Of a DNA stretch of 35,317 nt, positions 7,474 through 16,453 are shown piece after piece (positions within the stretch are counted from its first letter, which is position 1; every line of letters begins with the position of its first letter). Origin of the DNA: Micromonospora maritima (GTDB taxonomy: Bacteria; Actinomycetota; Actinomycetes; Mycobacteriales; Micromonosporaceae). The notes under the pieces were generated by a model. It was not told where the DNA came from and made no database searches. It saw only the letters and a list, made by a program, of their open reading frames with translations. The position numbers were made by a program, and so were the translations under genes. The stretch spans positions 1-35,317 of the forward strand of contig NZ_CADEAU010000012.1 in NCBI RefSeq assembly GCF_902825405.1. The letters are read 5' to 3'.

Positions 7474-8828
7474 CGCTGCAGCACTGCGGTTGCGTAGCCG
7501 TCCGGGTAGAACTGCCAGTAGTCGCGGTACCGGACCGTGAAGGTGGTGGTGCCGCGTGGCAGCGAGTAGGTGAGGGTGTACCTGCCGCTGGCGTCCATCT
7601 TGCCGCGCCAGAACTCCCGCTCGGCCCCGCCGTCGGTCGAGGCGGTGATCCACCAGTAGTTGTCGTCGCCGATCGGCGAGCTCCAGGTCACGGTGAGCTG
7701 TGCCGTGCCCTTCTCCTTGCCGGTCCCGACCTGGGCGGTGACGGCCAGGTCGGTGACCGGCGGCCTCGGCGGGTGCACCGGACCGAAGGAGTGCAGCAGC
7801 TGCGTTTCCTGGTAGGGGTCGGTCGAGCTGACCGCCCAGGCCCGGGTGCCGTCCCGGTTGACCAGGAGTGTGCCCTCCCAGAGGCTGTCGCCGTTGCGGA
7901 AGTCGACGGCGTACGTCGGGACCGTGCTGCCCTTGGCGTAGAGGTAGACGTCGGCGTCACCGGTGGCGGTCAAGGCGCGGCCGATGGCGACGGTGGAGCC
8001 GTCCCCGGACCAGGCGGCGTCCTGCGGGTAGACCCCGCTGGGATAGACGGTGGCGTCGGTGAGATCCGGCAGCCGGTACGAGTGGTGCTCGTACGGGTGG
8101 CCCACCGTCTCCATCACCTCGGTGCCGTCGGGGCTCACGGCGTAGTCGATGAGGTTGCTGCCGGTGTTGTCCCGCCGGGCGACGATCGTCGGGCTGTCAT
8201 CGGAGACGTCGATGACGTACGTGGTGACGGGCGAATACCCGGTGTCGCCGGCGACGAGGAGGCCGGGCGCGCCGGGGCTGGCGTCGATGATCGGGTGGTA
8301 GTTGGGGCCTGCGGTGTAGACCACCGGCGGGGTGCCGGGCGCGGACCAGATCAGCAGGCCGCCGGAGCCGATGCCGGCGTCGATGAACCCGCCGACGACC
8401 TTCTCACCGGTCGGTTCGACGGTGTACAGGTGGACGCCGGGGGGTGCGGGGTAGCTGGCGATGATGGTGAGGGTGGCGGCGTCCAACGCAATGATCCGGT
8501 TGAAGCCCTGGGCCGCGTACAGGGTGCGCCCGTCGTCGCTGAGGACGAGGTCGGAGATGTCGGCGACGGCCGTGACCCGGTTCAGCAGCCGGCCGTTGAG
8601 GTCGGTCACCACCAGCGGCAACCCGCCGCCGACCCCCTGGGCGATGTAGAGGCGGCCGCGCGCCTCGTCGAGCTCGATCGCCCGCAGGTCGTTTACCGGT
8701 AGCTGGGTGCCGACGCTCTTGAGCGGGGCCGCCGTCTCGGCGGCGGCTGGCGTTGCTGTCAGTAGCTCCCCGGCGCTGAGTCCGATCGCCGCGAACATCC
8801 CGGACGCCAGCAGTTGACGACGCCGCAT
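7470..8828 (-). CDS. Secreted YncE-like beta-propeller protein with Ig-like C-terminus
   Basis: The 452-residue protein starts at ATG 8828 with a signal peptide (MRRRQLLASGMFAAIGLS, then an AxA site ATPAAAETA). Twin Arg before a hydrophobic stretch suggests Tat or Sec export. The body has repeated blade-like units such as NDLRAIELDEARGRLYIA and ISDLVLSDDGRTLYAAQGFN, as in YncE/lactonase-type beta-propellers. The last about 100 residues (PPVTDLAVTAQVGT to FTVRYRDYWQFY) look like a fibronectin/Ig-type beta-sandwich. Its role is unknown: extracellular binding or scaffold is likely, and no catalytic residues are evident. It leads an operon with the truncated lipoprotein. Confidence 0.75.
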   Translation of the reverse strand: MRRRQLLASGMFAAIGLSAGELLTATPAAAETAAPLKSVGTQLPVNDLRAIELDEARGRLYIAQGVGGGLPLVVTDLNGRLLNRVTAVADISDLVLSDDGRTLYAAQGFNRIIALDAATLTIIASYPAPPGVHLYTVEPTGEKVVGGFIDAGIGSGGLLIWSAPGTPPVVYTAGPNYHPIIDASPGAPGLLVAGDTGYSPVTTYVIDVSDDSPTIVARRDNTGSNLIDYAVSPDGTEVMETVGHPYEHHSYRLPDLTDATVYPSGVYPQDAAWSGDGSTVAIGRALTATGDADVYLYAKGSTVPTYAVDFRNGDSLWEGTLLVNRDGTRAWAVSSTDPYQETQLLHSFGPVHPPRPPVTDLAVTAQVGTGKEKGTAQLTVTWSSPIGDDNYWWITASTDGGAEREFWRGKMDASGRYTLTYSLPRGTTTFTVRYRDYWQFYPDGYATAVLQR

Positions 8829-9370
8829 GACACCTCCCCGTGTCGGCCAGCCGCCGTGCCTACGGCCAACCGAGACCCTAGTACCGGGGTTGCTGCTGGC
8901 GCTGTACCTCACCGCCCGGCTCGCTCCTGAGCTACATCCCGGTCGTGGGTGGTGGACGGTAAGGCGCACGGTGCCAACTGGACCAGAAGCGGCCATCGTC
9001 GCCGACCGGCGGGCGGCGGGCGGCGGCGGCGGCGGACCGCCCGTTCGCTACCTGGCCGCTCCGCCCAGTCGAGAAGGCACTGGTGGCACCCGGTTACCTG
9101 CTTGCGATCAAGCTGGGCGGCATCGATGATGGATGGCTTTGCAGGTCTCGATCAAGGGAGCGGGTGTTGCACCCAGACTCAGCACTCATGAGCTTCGTTG
9201 CACGCGCGATGCGCGGTGGTGACGCGACCGAGCGGTTGCCGACGACTTCGAGTCGGCTCTTGTGGCAGGCTTCTGGGAGGCGTCGGCCCTTCGCCCCGAT
9301 GTCGTTGAAAAGTTCGAAACTGGGGCGCGGGACAGGGAAGCGTCACGACGGCACGCTGCAAGAGGCACTA
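8829..9370. other. Gene-free stretch
   Basis: I find no convincing coding region on either strand. The first part must contain the promoter of the minus-strand beta-propeller gene. Short open frames here have no recognisable motif or ribosome binding site. One frame at 9223-9430 (containing DDFESALVAGFWEASA) looks faintly protein-like but has no start signal. Confidence 0.5.
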
Positions 9371-9383
9371 GGAGGAAGGCTTC

Positions 9384-10243
9384 ACGCGAATCAGCAAGGC
9401 CCTCGAGGTGTACGAAGAACTTCTCGCTATGAGTGAAGAACTCAATCGCAGGATCCCGGATGTTGCCATGTCGCGTGATGACTTCTGGGGCTGGGAGGAA
9501 GATAACGACCGGATCTTTTTTCCCGAGCACGTACTTAAGACTTTGCTGATCATCTCGATGCACGCCCGCAGCATCATCATCGCGGACGAAATTGGGGAAC
9601 TGACGCGGATTGGTCTGCACGGGGCCGCAGGTGCGCGGGTGAGAACTCTCTATGAGGTAGCGGCCCCACTGCCGTCCTCGCTTTGGACAACGACTTATGC
9701 CTGTGCGAGCGGTGCCACGCTTCGGGCGTCCTTGAGCGTCTCCGCGAGGTCCGCGCCACGCAACGCGGATCAGCATTCTTCGGTTGGCGGCCGGCCTCGG
9801 CTGAGGAGATTCAAGAGTTGGAGGATCTGGTCAGCTCATTGGTGCGGCGATATGGATCGGAAATCCGCCAATCGCATGGTTGGGCGAAGCCCCTGTTTCC
9901 GCATCCACCGACCCGCCGAGTAACCTTCGCCGACCTGGACCGGCTCGTCTTTGGTCCCGAAATGAGGGTGATCTACGAGCACATGAACGCCTACATTCAT
10001 GCTGGCTCACTCGACGCGACCCTTGCGGTGGACTTCAGCAATCCCGACCTGGTCTCCACTCGCAGGCAATTCGACTACCAGAGTGCGGCTTTTGCGCTCC
10101 GAGCGGCCACTCTGCTGCTTGACACACTAAGCTTCGTCGCTTGCCGCACCCTTTTTCGCGGAAACTGGGACGAGATGCTCGTAATGGGTCCGATTAGAAG
10201 CCGGGTTCAGGCCATCGACGAGCTGCTTCCCGCTGACCGTTGA
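9384..10243 (+). pseudogene. Frameshifted DUF5677-like gene with probable ACG start
   Basis: Two frames join to one protein. Frame one covers ALEVYEELLAMSEELNRR to VRTLYEVAA (to about 9665). Frame two resumes as TAVLALDNDLCLCERCHASG and runs through YGSEIRQSHGWAKPLF and RVIYEHMNAYIHAGS to TGA 10243. The order of helices and the YG...WA...Y-x-x-x-x-x-x-HA pattern fit DUF5677, as I recall it. The shift falls in the C run at 9664-9667 and equals loss of one C. A strong Shine-Dalgarno, GGAGGAAG at 9371-9378, is followed 5 bp later by ACG rather than ATG at 9384; the next usable start is GTG 9408. Function of DUF5677 is unknown to me. Both lesions indicate decay, although the C-run shift could be a sequencing error. 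Confidence 0.6.
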
Positions 10244-10283
10244 GGCTCTGTCAATGCGAGACCGACGAAAGTGCACGCTCGCG

Positions 10284-10321
10284 GTTGAGGCCGTAAGGCC
10301 CCGGCCTCGGGTCGCCTCAAC
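10284..10321 (+). terminator. Possible terminator hairpin after DUF5677-like gene
   Basis: GAGGCCG (10287-10293) pairs with CGGCCTC (10302-10308). Alternatively GTTGAGGC (10284-10291) pairs with GCCTCAAC (10314-10321). Either gives a GC-rich hairpin about 40 bp after the stop. There is no T-tract, so factor-independent termination is only a guess. Confidence 0.35.
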
Positions 10322-10362
10322 TGGGATGCGGCGCTACGTTCCTACGAGACGCGTCACCGGGG

Positions 10363-10428
10363 CTATGGCACCTGGCGGTTGATGCGGGGCTGGAGGGCAG
10401 GGACCAGGGCTTCCGTCGTACCCTCCGG
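10363..10428 (-). pseudogene. Relic tail of a GIY-YIG nuclease gene
   Basis: The minus strand encodes GTTEALVPALQPRINRQVP and a TAG (10363-10365). This matches the C-terminus of the GIY-YIG protein at 3578-3958 (GTKEALVLALRPRFNRQVP). At DNA level about 60 bp align with roughly nine or ten differences, so this is a diverged paralogue and not a recent copy. Upstream similarity stops abruptly where the GntR tail begins on the other strand. Confidence 0.7.
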
Positions 10429-10521
10429 TTTTCCAGCGCCATTGCCCTGCTTCGCGACCGCGGCATCGTCGTCGGCGCACCCGGGCGCGGCGTCTTCGTC
10501 GCCGATCGAGCTGGCGGATAG
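10429..10521 (+). pseudogene. Relic tail of a GntR-family regulator DNA-binding domain
   Basis: The plus strand reads SSAIALLRDRGIVVGAPGRG then VFVADR and a TAG at 10519-10521. This is the recognition helix and beta-wing end of a GntR winged-helix domain. The first half of the domain is missing; the sequence before it is the GIY-YIG tail on the other strand. The two relics therefore meet at a deletion or insertion junction. Confidence 0.65.
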
Positions 10522-10908
10522 CCCGAAGGGCTGCGCGAGAGCGCCTCCGAGCTCATGGCTGCTCCGGTCAGCTACCTTGAACGGCTGCCGCTCGAGCCAC
10601 GTTCGCGCGAGAGCAAACCTCACGCCGCTACCCTGTGAACGGCCCGGCAGCGCCGCCGGTTGAACCGGCACGCCGACGCAAGAGGGCGTCCGGACAAGGC
10701 CGTCGCCAGGTAGGACGATCAGACAGCGGTGGCTTTCGCGGTGGTGACTCAGGTGCTAGTAAGAGTCCGTGACCACCCCACCTCCAGGACCTCAAGCGGC
10801 GAAGCTACGGAACCCCATGATTGTCGCTGTTCCCGTCTCGAGCGATCACGCCGATGCATCCAACGACCAGCCGGTGACCTACGGTGCCCCCTCGGGTCGA
10901 GGTGCCTG
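10522..10908. other. Relic/leader region upstream of the Z1 cluster
   Basis: In frame with the GntR relic, codons 10522-10638 could encode a short peptide (MAAPVSYLERLPLEPRSRES from ATG 10555), but nothing supports expression. The rest should hold the promoter of the Z1 operon; I see no confident -35/-10. The open frame running into the Z1 gene from 10729 has no protein-like features and I do not include it. Confidence 0.4.
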
Positions 10909-13554
10909 ATGTCCGAGAACGATCCCCGCATCAGCAGCGCGTGGGAGACCTATCGCAACTTTCTGGACCATGCGCCGCCGCACCAAGTCACGCAGCAGCT
11001 TCGTAGCCTCTCGGTCCCCGAGAACCTCATCGCCGAGCTCATCAAGCGACACGAGGTGGAGACGACCAAAATCCTCGAGCTCAAGGAGCCCTTGGGGCTG
11101 GGCCGGGAGAACGCCACGCCGTGGTACGCAGGCCCCCGCAAGGGTGACCGCAACTGGCCCGCGTTCAAAGCACACCTGCAGCGAAACCTGGACGAGGACG
11201 CCGTTGACACCATCAACGAAGCCTCGGACAAGGTTGTCGCCATGTTGGATCACCCGGCGAAACCTGCCTTCGACTCACGTGGGCTCGTGGTCGGCCACGT
11301 CCAGTCCGGCAAGACCAGCAACTTCACGGCTGTCATCTGCAAAGCCGCAGATCGCGGTTACCGAATTTTCATCGTACTGTCCGGCGTCCACAACGCCCTC
11401 CGACGCCAGACGCAGACCAGGCTCATCCGCGATGTGGTCAGACTGAATCCCACGCTCTGGCATCAGATCACGACCCCCGAGCACGACTTCACTCCGCCGC
11501 CGAACCCCGCGGCCCTTCTTGCCGCGAAAGATCAACACCTGCTGCTCGTAGTGAAAAAGAACGCCGTTGTGCTGCGCAAGCTGCGGAAGTGGCTCGCCGG
11601 CGCTCGGGCACATCTGCAGAACTGCCCCGCGCTGCTGATCGACGACGAAGCCGACCAGGCGACAATTGCAACCAAGAGCATCAATCCACTGATCGCGGGC
11701 GTCCTTCGGCAACTGCCCCGTGTGTGCTACGTGGGTTACACGGCCACCCCGTTCGCGAACTTGCTGGCCGACCCGGTCGGCAAGGAGGACTTCTACCCAC
11801 GCGACTTCATCCTGAGTCTGCCCAGAAGTGAGGACTACCAGGGCCCGGAGACGTTGTTCGGACGCTCGCCGCTCGACGGCGAGGACCCTGCGAACGTGCC
11901 CGGCGGGCTCGACATGATCCGAGAAATCCCCGACGACGAGGTCGCTGCGATGCGACCCGCAAAGAAGTCGGACATCGCGACCTTCGAGCCGGAGGTGACG
12001 CCGTCGTTCCGGAAGGCGGTCCTTTGGTTTTGGTTGTCGACAGCTGCACGCCGGGTGCGCTCCGGCAAGGCGGAACATTCGTCGATGCTGGTCCATGCCC
12101 ACTCCGACACGAGGGTGCACGACTCGTACAAGCTACCGCTGGAACAGCTCAAGCTCGAGACGGGCAAGCAGCTCGCAGCCGAGGATCACGGGTTAATCGT
12201 GGAATTGCGCAGACTGTGGGAGGCCGAGACTGGCCGTGTGCCTGCCGACGAACTCGGCGAGCACAGCGTGACCTACGAAGACGTGGCCGATTTCCTCCCG
12301 CAGGTCATCACCGACACCAAGATCATCATGGACCACTACCGGAGCACCAACCGGCTCGACTACGAATCGGGTGCGGCGACGGTCATCGCAGTGGGCGGCA
12401 ACACACTCTCGCGCGGCCTGACCCTGGAGGGCCTCGTCGTCAGCGTGTTCGTCAGATCCTCCGACGTCTACGACACGCTGCTGCAGATGGGTCGGTGGTT
12501 CGGCTACCGCCCGGGTTATAAGGACTTGCCGCGCATCTACATGCCCGCGGAGATGCGCCGGTGGTTCACCCACCTGGCCACGGTTGAGGCAGAGATGCGG
12601 AGCGAGATCGATCGCCTTCTGGTCGAGCATAAGACACCACTCGAGATGGCGGTTCGCATCCGTTGCCATCCAAAGATGCGCGTGACGGCTCCGAGCAAAC
12701 AGAAGGCAGCCGTCCGTGCCGCCGCCGCTTACGGGGGCGCACTGGTGGAGAGTCGGTATTTCCCCGCGGGCAAGGGCGAGGAGGCCGAGAAGTGGCACAC
12801 CAACAACGCCAACGCGGTCATGCGGCTTCTGCAAGCCAGTAGCACGGACGGCTGGCAGGACGGATCGCCGGCGCCCGGCAGACGGCTGTGGCGCGACGTA
12901 CCTGGTGATCACATTCTTCGGTTCGTTCGGACATACCGCTTCCATGAGAAGTCCACCGACGCAGCGGCTGGCTTGATTGCCGCATACATCGAGAAGCGGA
13001 TGGATACGGGTGGTCTGACGGCTTGGAACGTTGGTGTCCTCGGCGTCGACCCTGCACCCAATGCATCGAAAAAAGGCTCGGGCCCCAAGAAGGTGGAACT
13101 CCCTGGAGGTGACGTCGTCGGAACCGTGGTGCGTACGCGGTTGACCGCCAATCGGTACGACGACGTTGCCGACATCAAGACTCTGACCGGCTCTCGCGAC
13201 GAGGGTCTCGATCTCAAGCTCGACAAAGTGCCTGCCGTCAATCGGACCATCCTGCAGAACGAGCGCTCCAAGCAACAGCCCGAGAAAGGATTGGTGCTAC
13301 TCTACCCGATCGATGCGGAGTCCAAGGCGACGAAAAAAGACCGCGCGGACCTGAACATTGTCGGCCCCGCCGTCGTCTGGGGAGGGGCACTGGTGTTTCC
13401 CAAACCCATCGGCGGGCAGGACGTCGAGGTCGAGTACGACTACCTGGCTGCCGACCTGTCACGGGTTTTCCCCGCAGCGACCGACGAGGAGCCGGAGGAC
13501 GTTTCCGTCCTCGACCAGGACCTGGACACCGACGTTTCGGCGGCTGCGCCGTGA
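10909..13554 (+). CDS. Z1-domain SF2-type helicase/ATPase of an R-M cluster
   Basis: The 881-residue protein from ATG 10909 (GAGG about 6 bp upstream) is a Z1-domain protein (PF10593). Helicase motifs are Walker A GHVQSGKT (129-136), DEAD-type Walker B LLIDDEAD (242-249) and motif III GYTATPFANLL (276-286). Family signatures are VGGNTLSRGLTLEGL (495-509) and the arginine-finger region LLQMGRWFGYRPGY (524-537). Z1 proteins were described as helicases in restriction-modification neighbourhoods with MutL-like ATPases, so this is the probable ATP-driven motor that couples target sensing to cleavage (family knowledge). It heads an operon and its TGA overlaps the GTG of the nuclease gene by 4 bp. 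Confidence 0.88.
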   Translation: MSENDPRISSAWETYRNFLDHAPPHQVTQQLRSLSVPENLIAELIKRHEVETTKILELKEPLGLGRENATPWYAGPRKGDRNWPAFKAHLQRNLDEDAVDTINEASDKVVAMLDHPAKPAFDSRGLVVGHVQSGKTSNFTAVICKAADRGYRIFIVLSGVHNALRRQTQTRLIRDVVRLNPTLWHQITTPEHDFTPPPNPAALLAAKDQHLLLVVKKNAVVLRKLRKWLAGARAHLQNCPALLIDDEADQATIATKSINPLIAGVLRQLPRVCYVGYTATPFANLLADPVGKEDFYPRDFILSLPRSEDYQGPETLFGRSPLDGEDPANVPGGLDMIREIPDDEVAAMRPAKKSDIATFEPEVTPSFRKAVLWFWLSTAARRVRSGKAEHSSMLVHAHSDTRVHDSYKLPLEQLKLETGKQLAAEDHGLIVELRRLWEAETGRVPADELGEHSVTYEDVADFLPQVITDTKIIMDHYRSTNRLDYESGAATVIAVGGNTLSRGLTLEGLVVSVFVRSSDVYDTLLQMGRWFGYRPGYKDLPRIYMPAEMRRWFTHLATVEAEMRSEIDRLLVEHKTPLEMAVRIRCHPKMRVTAPSKQKAAVRAAAAYGGALVESRYFPAGKGEEAEKWHTNNANAVMRLLQASSTDGWQDGSPAPGRRLWRDVPGDHILRFVRTYRFHEKSTDAAAGLIAAYIEKRMDTGGLTAWNVGVLGVDPAPNASKKGSGPKKVELPGGDVVGTVVRTRLTANRYDDVADIKTLTGSRDEGLDLKLDKVPAVNRTILQNERSKQQPEKGLVLLYPIDAESKATKKDRADLNIVGPAVVWGGALVFPKPIGGQDVEVEYDYLAADLSRVFPAATDEEPEDVSVLDQDLDTDVSAAAP

Positions 13555-14576
13555 CAGGTGCACGCAACAGCCAGGAGGCAGCGCTCCGACGGACGCTGGA
13601 AGGTCTCTGGAGGGAGCTCGCCGAAAACCAGTCGGCCAGCGACGACAGGACATTGCAGAGTATTGAGCTTGCGCTTCCTACACCCGCCGGACCGTTGCGA
13701 TTGGCGTCGGACTCGTACGGGCTTCCGCACTTGCTAGTGCCGGTGGCAAAAGACACCAAGGACGTCGAGGACAGGCGAAGTTCGGGAGTACACCTCACGA
13801 CACGGACTTTGCTAGCCGACGACGAGATGGTCCGGTTCCTCGACCTGGAGTGCAGGCGAACGGCCCTCACTGGCGTATTCACGGGCCTGGTGGCAGACAT
13901 CTGCACGGTCCTCGCCGGGACGGAGTTCGCGCCGGAACAAGCGGTGCCGGAAGCGCTGGAGGCATGGCGTGAACTCCTCGGCGGCCGGCCGCAGTGGACC
14001 CCGCAGCGGCTCGCTGGCCTTTATGGCGAGCTCCTCGTGTTGGAACACCTCCTGGCCGTCGATCCAGGGGCGGCTGACACCTGGACCGGCCCGACCGGAG
14101 CCGCTCAGGACTTCCGCACCCACCCCAACGCCATCGAGGTAAAGACGACGACGTCCGTCCAGGGCCGGCTGATCCACGTTCACGGGCTGGAGCAGCTCGT
14201 CCGACCGCCAGCGGGATCGTTAAGGATCGCCTGGTTTCGGTTGAAGGCGTCGGCGCCAGGTGTCTCGGATGACGTCCCGTCGATCGTAGAACGTTGCCTC
14301 GCAGCAGGTGAACCCCACACGATCCTTTCCCGCCTCGATCGGCTGGGACTTCCAGCTCTGTCGTCGTCCGAGATCCGGGCGGCGAGCTTCTCACTCATTG
14401 ATCAACGCCTGTTCGAGGTCGACGAGGCCTTCCCGAGCATCACGCCGGCCAGCTTCTCATCCGGAGTGGTTCCGGCAGGCGTCAGCGGCGTCGAGTACTA
14501 TATTGATCTTGACACGGTCGCATCATTAGACGGGGACCTGCATCAAGCGGTGAGACAATTTCTGGGGGCACGGTGA
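13551..14576 (+). CDS. PD-(D/E)XK nuclease (DUF4420-like) of the Z1 cluster
   Basis: The 341-residue protein has a restriction-endonuclease fold signature: GLYGELLVLEHL with E160, then AQDF with D187 and AIEVKTT giving E196-x-K198. This matches the PD-(D/E)XK motif family (PF14390, formerly DUF4420) that usually follows Z1 genes. It is the likely DNA-cleaving subunit. All three catalytic acidic positions and the lysine are present, so it should be active. The GTG start at 13551 overlaps the Z1 stop, and its own stop overlaps the GTG of the GHKL gene (GTGA). Confidence 0.85.
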   Translation: MTGARNSQEAALRRTLEGLWRELAENQSASDDRTLQSIELALPTPAGPLRLASDSYGLPHLLVPVAKDTKDVEDRRSSGVHLTTRTLLADDEMVRFLDLECRRTALTGVFTGLVADICTVLAGTEFAPEQAVPEALEAWRELLGGRPQWTPQRLAGLYGELLVLEHLLAVDPGAADTWTGPTGAAQDFRTHPNAIEVKTTTSVQGRLIHVHGLEQLVRPPAGSLRIAWFRLKASAPGVSDDVPSIVERCLAAGEPHTILSRLDRLGLPALSSSEIRAASFSLIDQRLFEVDEAFPSITPASFSSGVVPAGVSGVEYYIDLDTVASLDGDLHQAVRQFLGAR

Positions 14577-16453
14577 CGAGGCCCGGATGGTACGCCCAAC
14601 CGTTCCGGGCCGACGGCGGCATAACCGCGGAAGGTCTCCGGAACCAGCTGGGGCGGCCGACCCTGTCGGTGTTGACCGTGCTGGTCCGTGAGTCGGCCCA
14701 GAACAGCTGGGACGCAAAGACGTCTGCCGCCGTATCGTTCAAGCTGGATCTGATCACGGTGTCGCCAGCACATCGGCAAGCGTGGGTGGAGCTCCTTGCG
14801 CCATCCGCGCCGACCGATCCCGCAGCTGCCCGTACGCTCCCCGCGCTGTTCCGCAGCTCCACGATCCGATATCTCGCGGTCTCAGACCGAGGCACCTCTG
14901 GATTGGGCGGACCGACACGATCGGACGTCTACGCGGAGCCCAACCAGCGCGGATGGTTGTCATTCGTGCTAAACAGCGGGGAGCGACAGGACGTCGACGG
15001 TGGCGGCGGTACATATGGATACGGCAAGGGCGCCTTCTTCCTCGCGTCCCGGGTCGGGACGGTGCTTATCTACACGCGGTTCCGTGAGGGAGATCAGTTG
15101 CGTTCCCGGCTGATCGGCTCAGCGCTGCTGAGCTCGACCACCGTGAACGGGGTGCCGTACACCGGGCGGCACTGGTGGGGCCTGCCCGGCCCGGACCATT
15201 GCGATCCCCTGTCGGGTCAGGATGCCGACGTCACGGCGCGTCGTCTGGGACTGCCTGGGTTCGAAAAGAACGAAACCGGCACCACCGTGGTGGTAATCGA
15301 TCCGGATCTCTCGGACCCTTCACTGCCCGACGACGACGCCGACGAAATGTCCACTGAAGCTGCCGGGCGTTACCTGGCGGATGCTGCAGCGTGGAACCTG
15401 TGGCCCGTGACCCTTGCCGACCGCGCAGTTCGTATGCACGTCTCGGTCTCGGCACACGGCGTGCGTGTCCCCGTCCCTTCCGAACACGACGACGCCGTCC
15501 TGGCCAACTTCGCCGCGGCATATCGGACGGCAATGGGCGAGCGCGCCACGGCGCTGTTCTGTATGAGGCCGAAACAGGAGCTGGGTCGATTCGGCCATCA
15601 GGACACGTTCGGCGCGAAGGTGACGTCACCGGCTGCGGCCGAGCTGGGCCTAGTCGGTTCGCCTCATCACGTGTGCCTCATGCGGTTGCCGGATCTGGTC
15701 GTGCAGTACCTACCGGGTCAGACCAAAGCTCATCCCGATGTCGGATATGCCGCGGTCTTCAAGGCGAACGATGAACTGGACTCGACCTTCTCGAAGTCGG
15801 AGCCACCAACGCACGATGGTTGGGTCGATGTCCAGTTGACCGGGCGCGACGCGACCTTCATTCGGGTGGCGCGCAAGCGAATGCTGGAGCAGTGTTCGGC
15901 CATCGCGGGGCCGAAGACGCAAGGCTCGCAGGCCATTGCGGTACCAGTCGGCAGCATCGCACAGCGGCTGGGTTTTCTCCTCTCCAGTGTGGGCGGCACC
16001 GGCGCGGCCGACTCGAACCCGGCTGGCGATGGTGCCATCTACGGCTGGGCAGAATCCCGCTTTGCGGCTCCGACCGGCAGTGGTTCCGGCGCCGTAGCGC
16101 CGAGGCATGGACGCCGCACAACGTCCGCGCCTCGGCGCCAGTCCAGGCCAATGCTTGTCGGCTCCCCCTTCTTCGCCTCGCACGCGGGCCTAGCCGTCCT
16201 GGTCCAAAAGGTCCGCGTGTCCGGCCCGACTACGCTTAGAGGCTCCGCTTCGGTGTTCACTGGAGAGGGATCACTGGAAACCACCAGACCGGCCGGGGGT
16301 GCCGTTCCTGAAGTGTTGGGCTGGCGTCTGGACGGCAATGTGACGCTCGGTGATCTCGTCGAGGTAGACGAGGGCACGAGCGAGTGTGAGCTGTTGGTGT
16401 TACCGGTGGTGGATGCGGCCGTGGACGTTGCAGTGGAGACGATCCCGCAATGA
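14573..16453 (+). CDS. MutL/MORC-like GHKL ATPase of the Z1 cluster
   Basis: The 626-residue protein has a Bergerat fold near its start: motif N RESAQNSWDA with E40, N44 and D47; motif G1 VSDRGTSGLGG (103-113); and glycine-rich lid GGGGTYGYGKGAFF (143-156). The rest is probably the S5-like transducer and a partner-binding region. GHKL ATPases dimerise on ATP binding and act as clamps; prokaryotic homologues in R-M loci are relatives of eukaryotic MORC proteins (family knowledge). Here it would act with the Z1 motor and the nuclease. The start is GTG 14573 and the stop overlaps the next ATG (ATGA). Confidence 0.82.
   Translation: MTRPGWYAQPFRADGGITAEGLRNQLGRPTLSVLTVLVRESAQNSWDAKTSAAVSFKLDLITVSPAHRQAWVELLAPSAPTDPAAARTLPALFRSSTIRYLAVSDRGTSGLGGPTRSDVYAEPNQRGWLSFVLNSGERQDVDGGGGTYGYGKGAFFLASRVGTVLIYTRFREGDQLRSRLIGSALLSSTTVNGVPYTGRHWWGLPGPDHCDPLSGQDADVTARRLGLPGFEKNETGTTVVVIDPDLSDPSLPDDDADEMSTEAAGRYLADAAAWNLWPVTLADRAVRMHVSVSAHGVRVPVPSEHDDAVLANFAAAYRTAMGERATALFCMRPKQELGRFGHQDTFGAKVTSPAAAELGLVGSPHHVCLMRLPDLVVQYLPGQTKAHPDVGYAAVFKANDELDSTFSKSEPPTHDGWVDVQLTGRDATFIRVARKRMLEQCSAIAGPKTQGSQAIAVPVGSIAQRLGFLLSSVGGTGAADSNPAGDGAIYGWAESRFAAPTGSGSGAVAPRHGRRTTSAPRRQSRPMLVGSPFFASHAGLAVLVQKVRVSGPTTLRGSASVFTGEGSLETTRPAGGAVPEVLGWRLDGNVTLGDLVEVDEGTSECELLVLPVVDAAVDVAVETIPQ

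Noticed and set aside
9223..9430. Short protein-like frame containing DDFESALVAGFWEASA
   Set aside because: It has no start codon with a ribosome binding site and overlaps the DUF5677-like gene; too weak to call.
10284..10321. Hairpin pair as a riboswitch or attenuator
   Set aside because: Alternative pairing exists but no downstream intact gene or leader peptide is linked to it.
10729..10908. Sixty-codon N-terminal extension of the Z1 protein
   Set aside because: It is not protein-like, and a well-placed ribosome binding site precedes the internal ATG at 10909.
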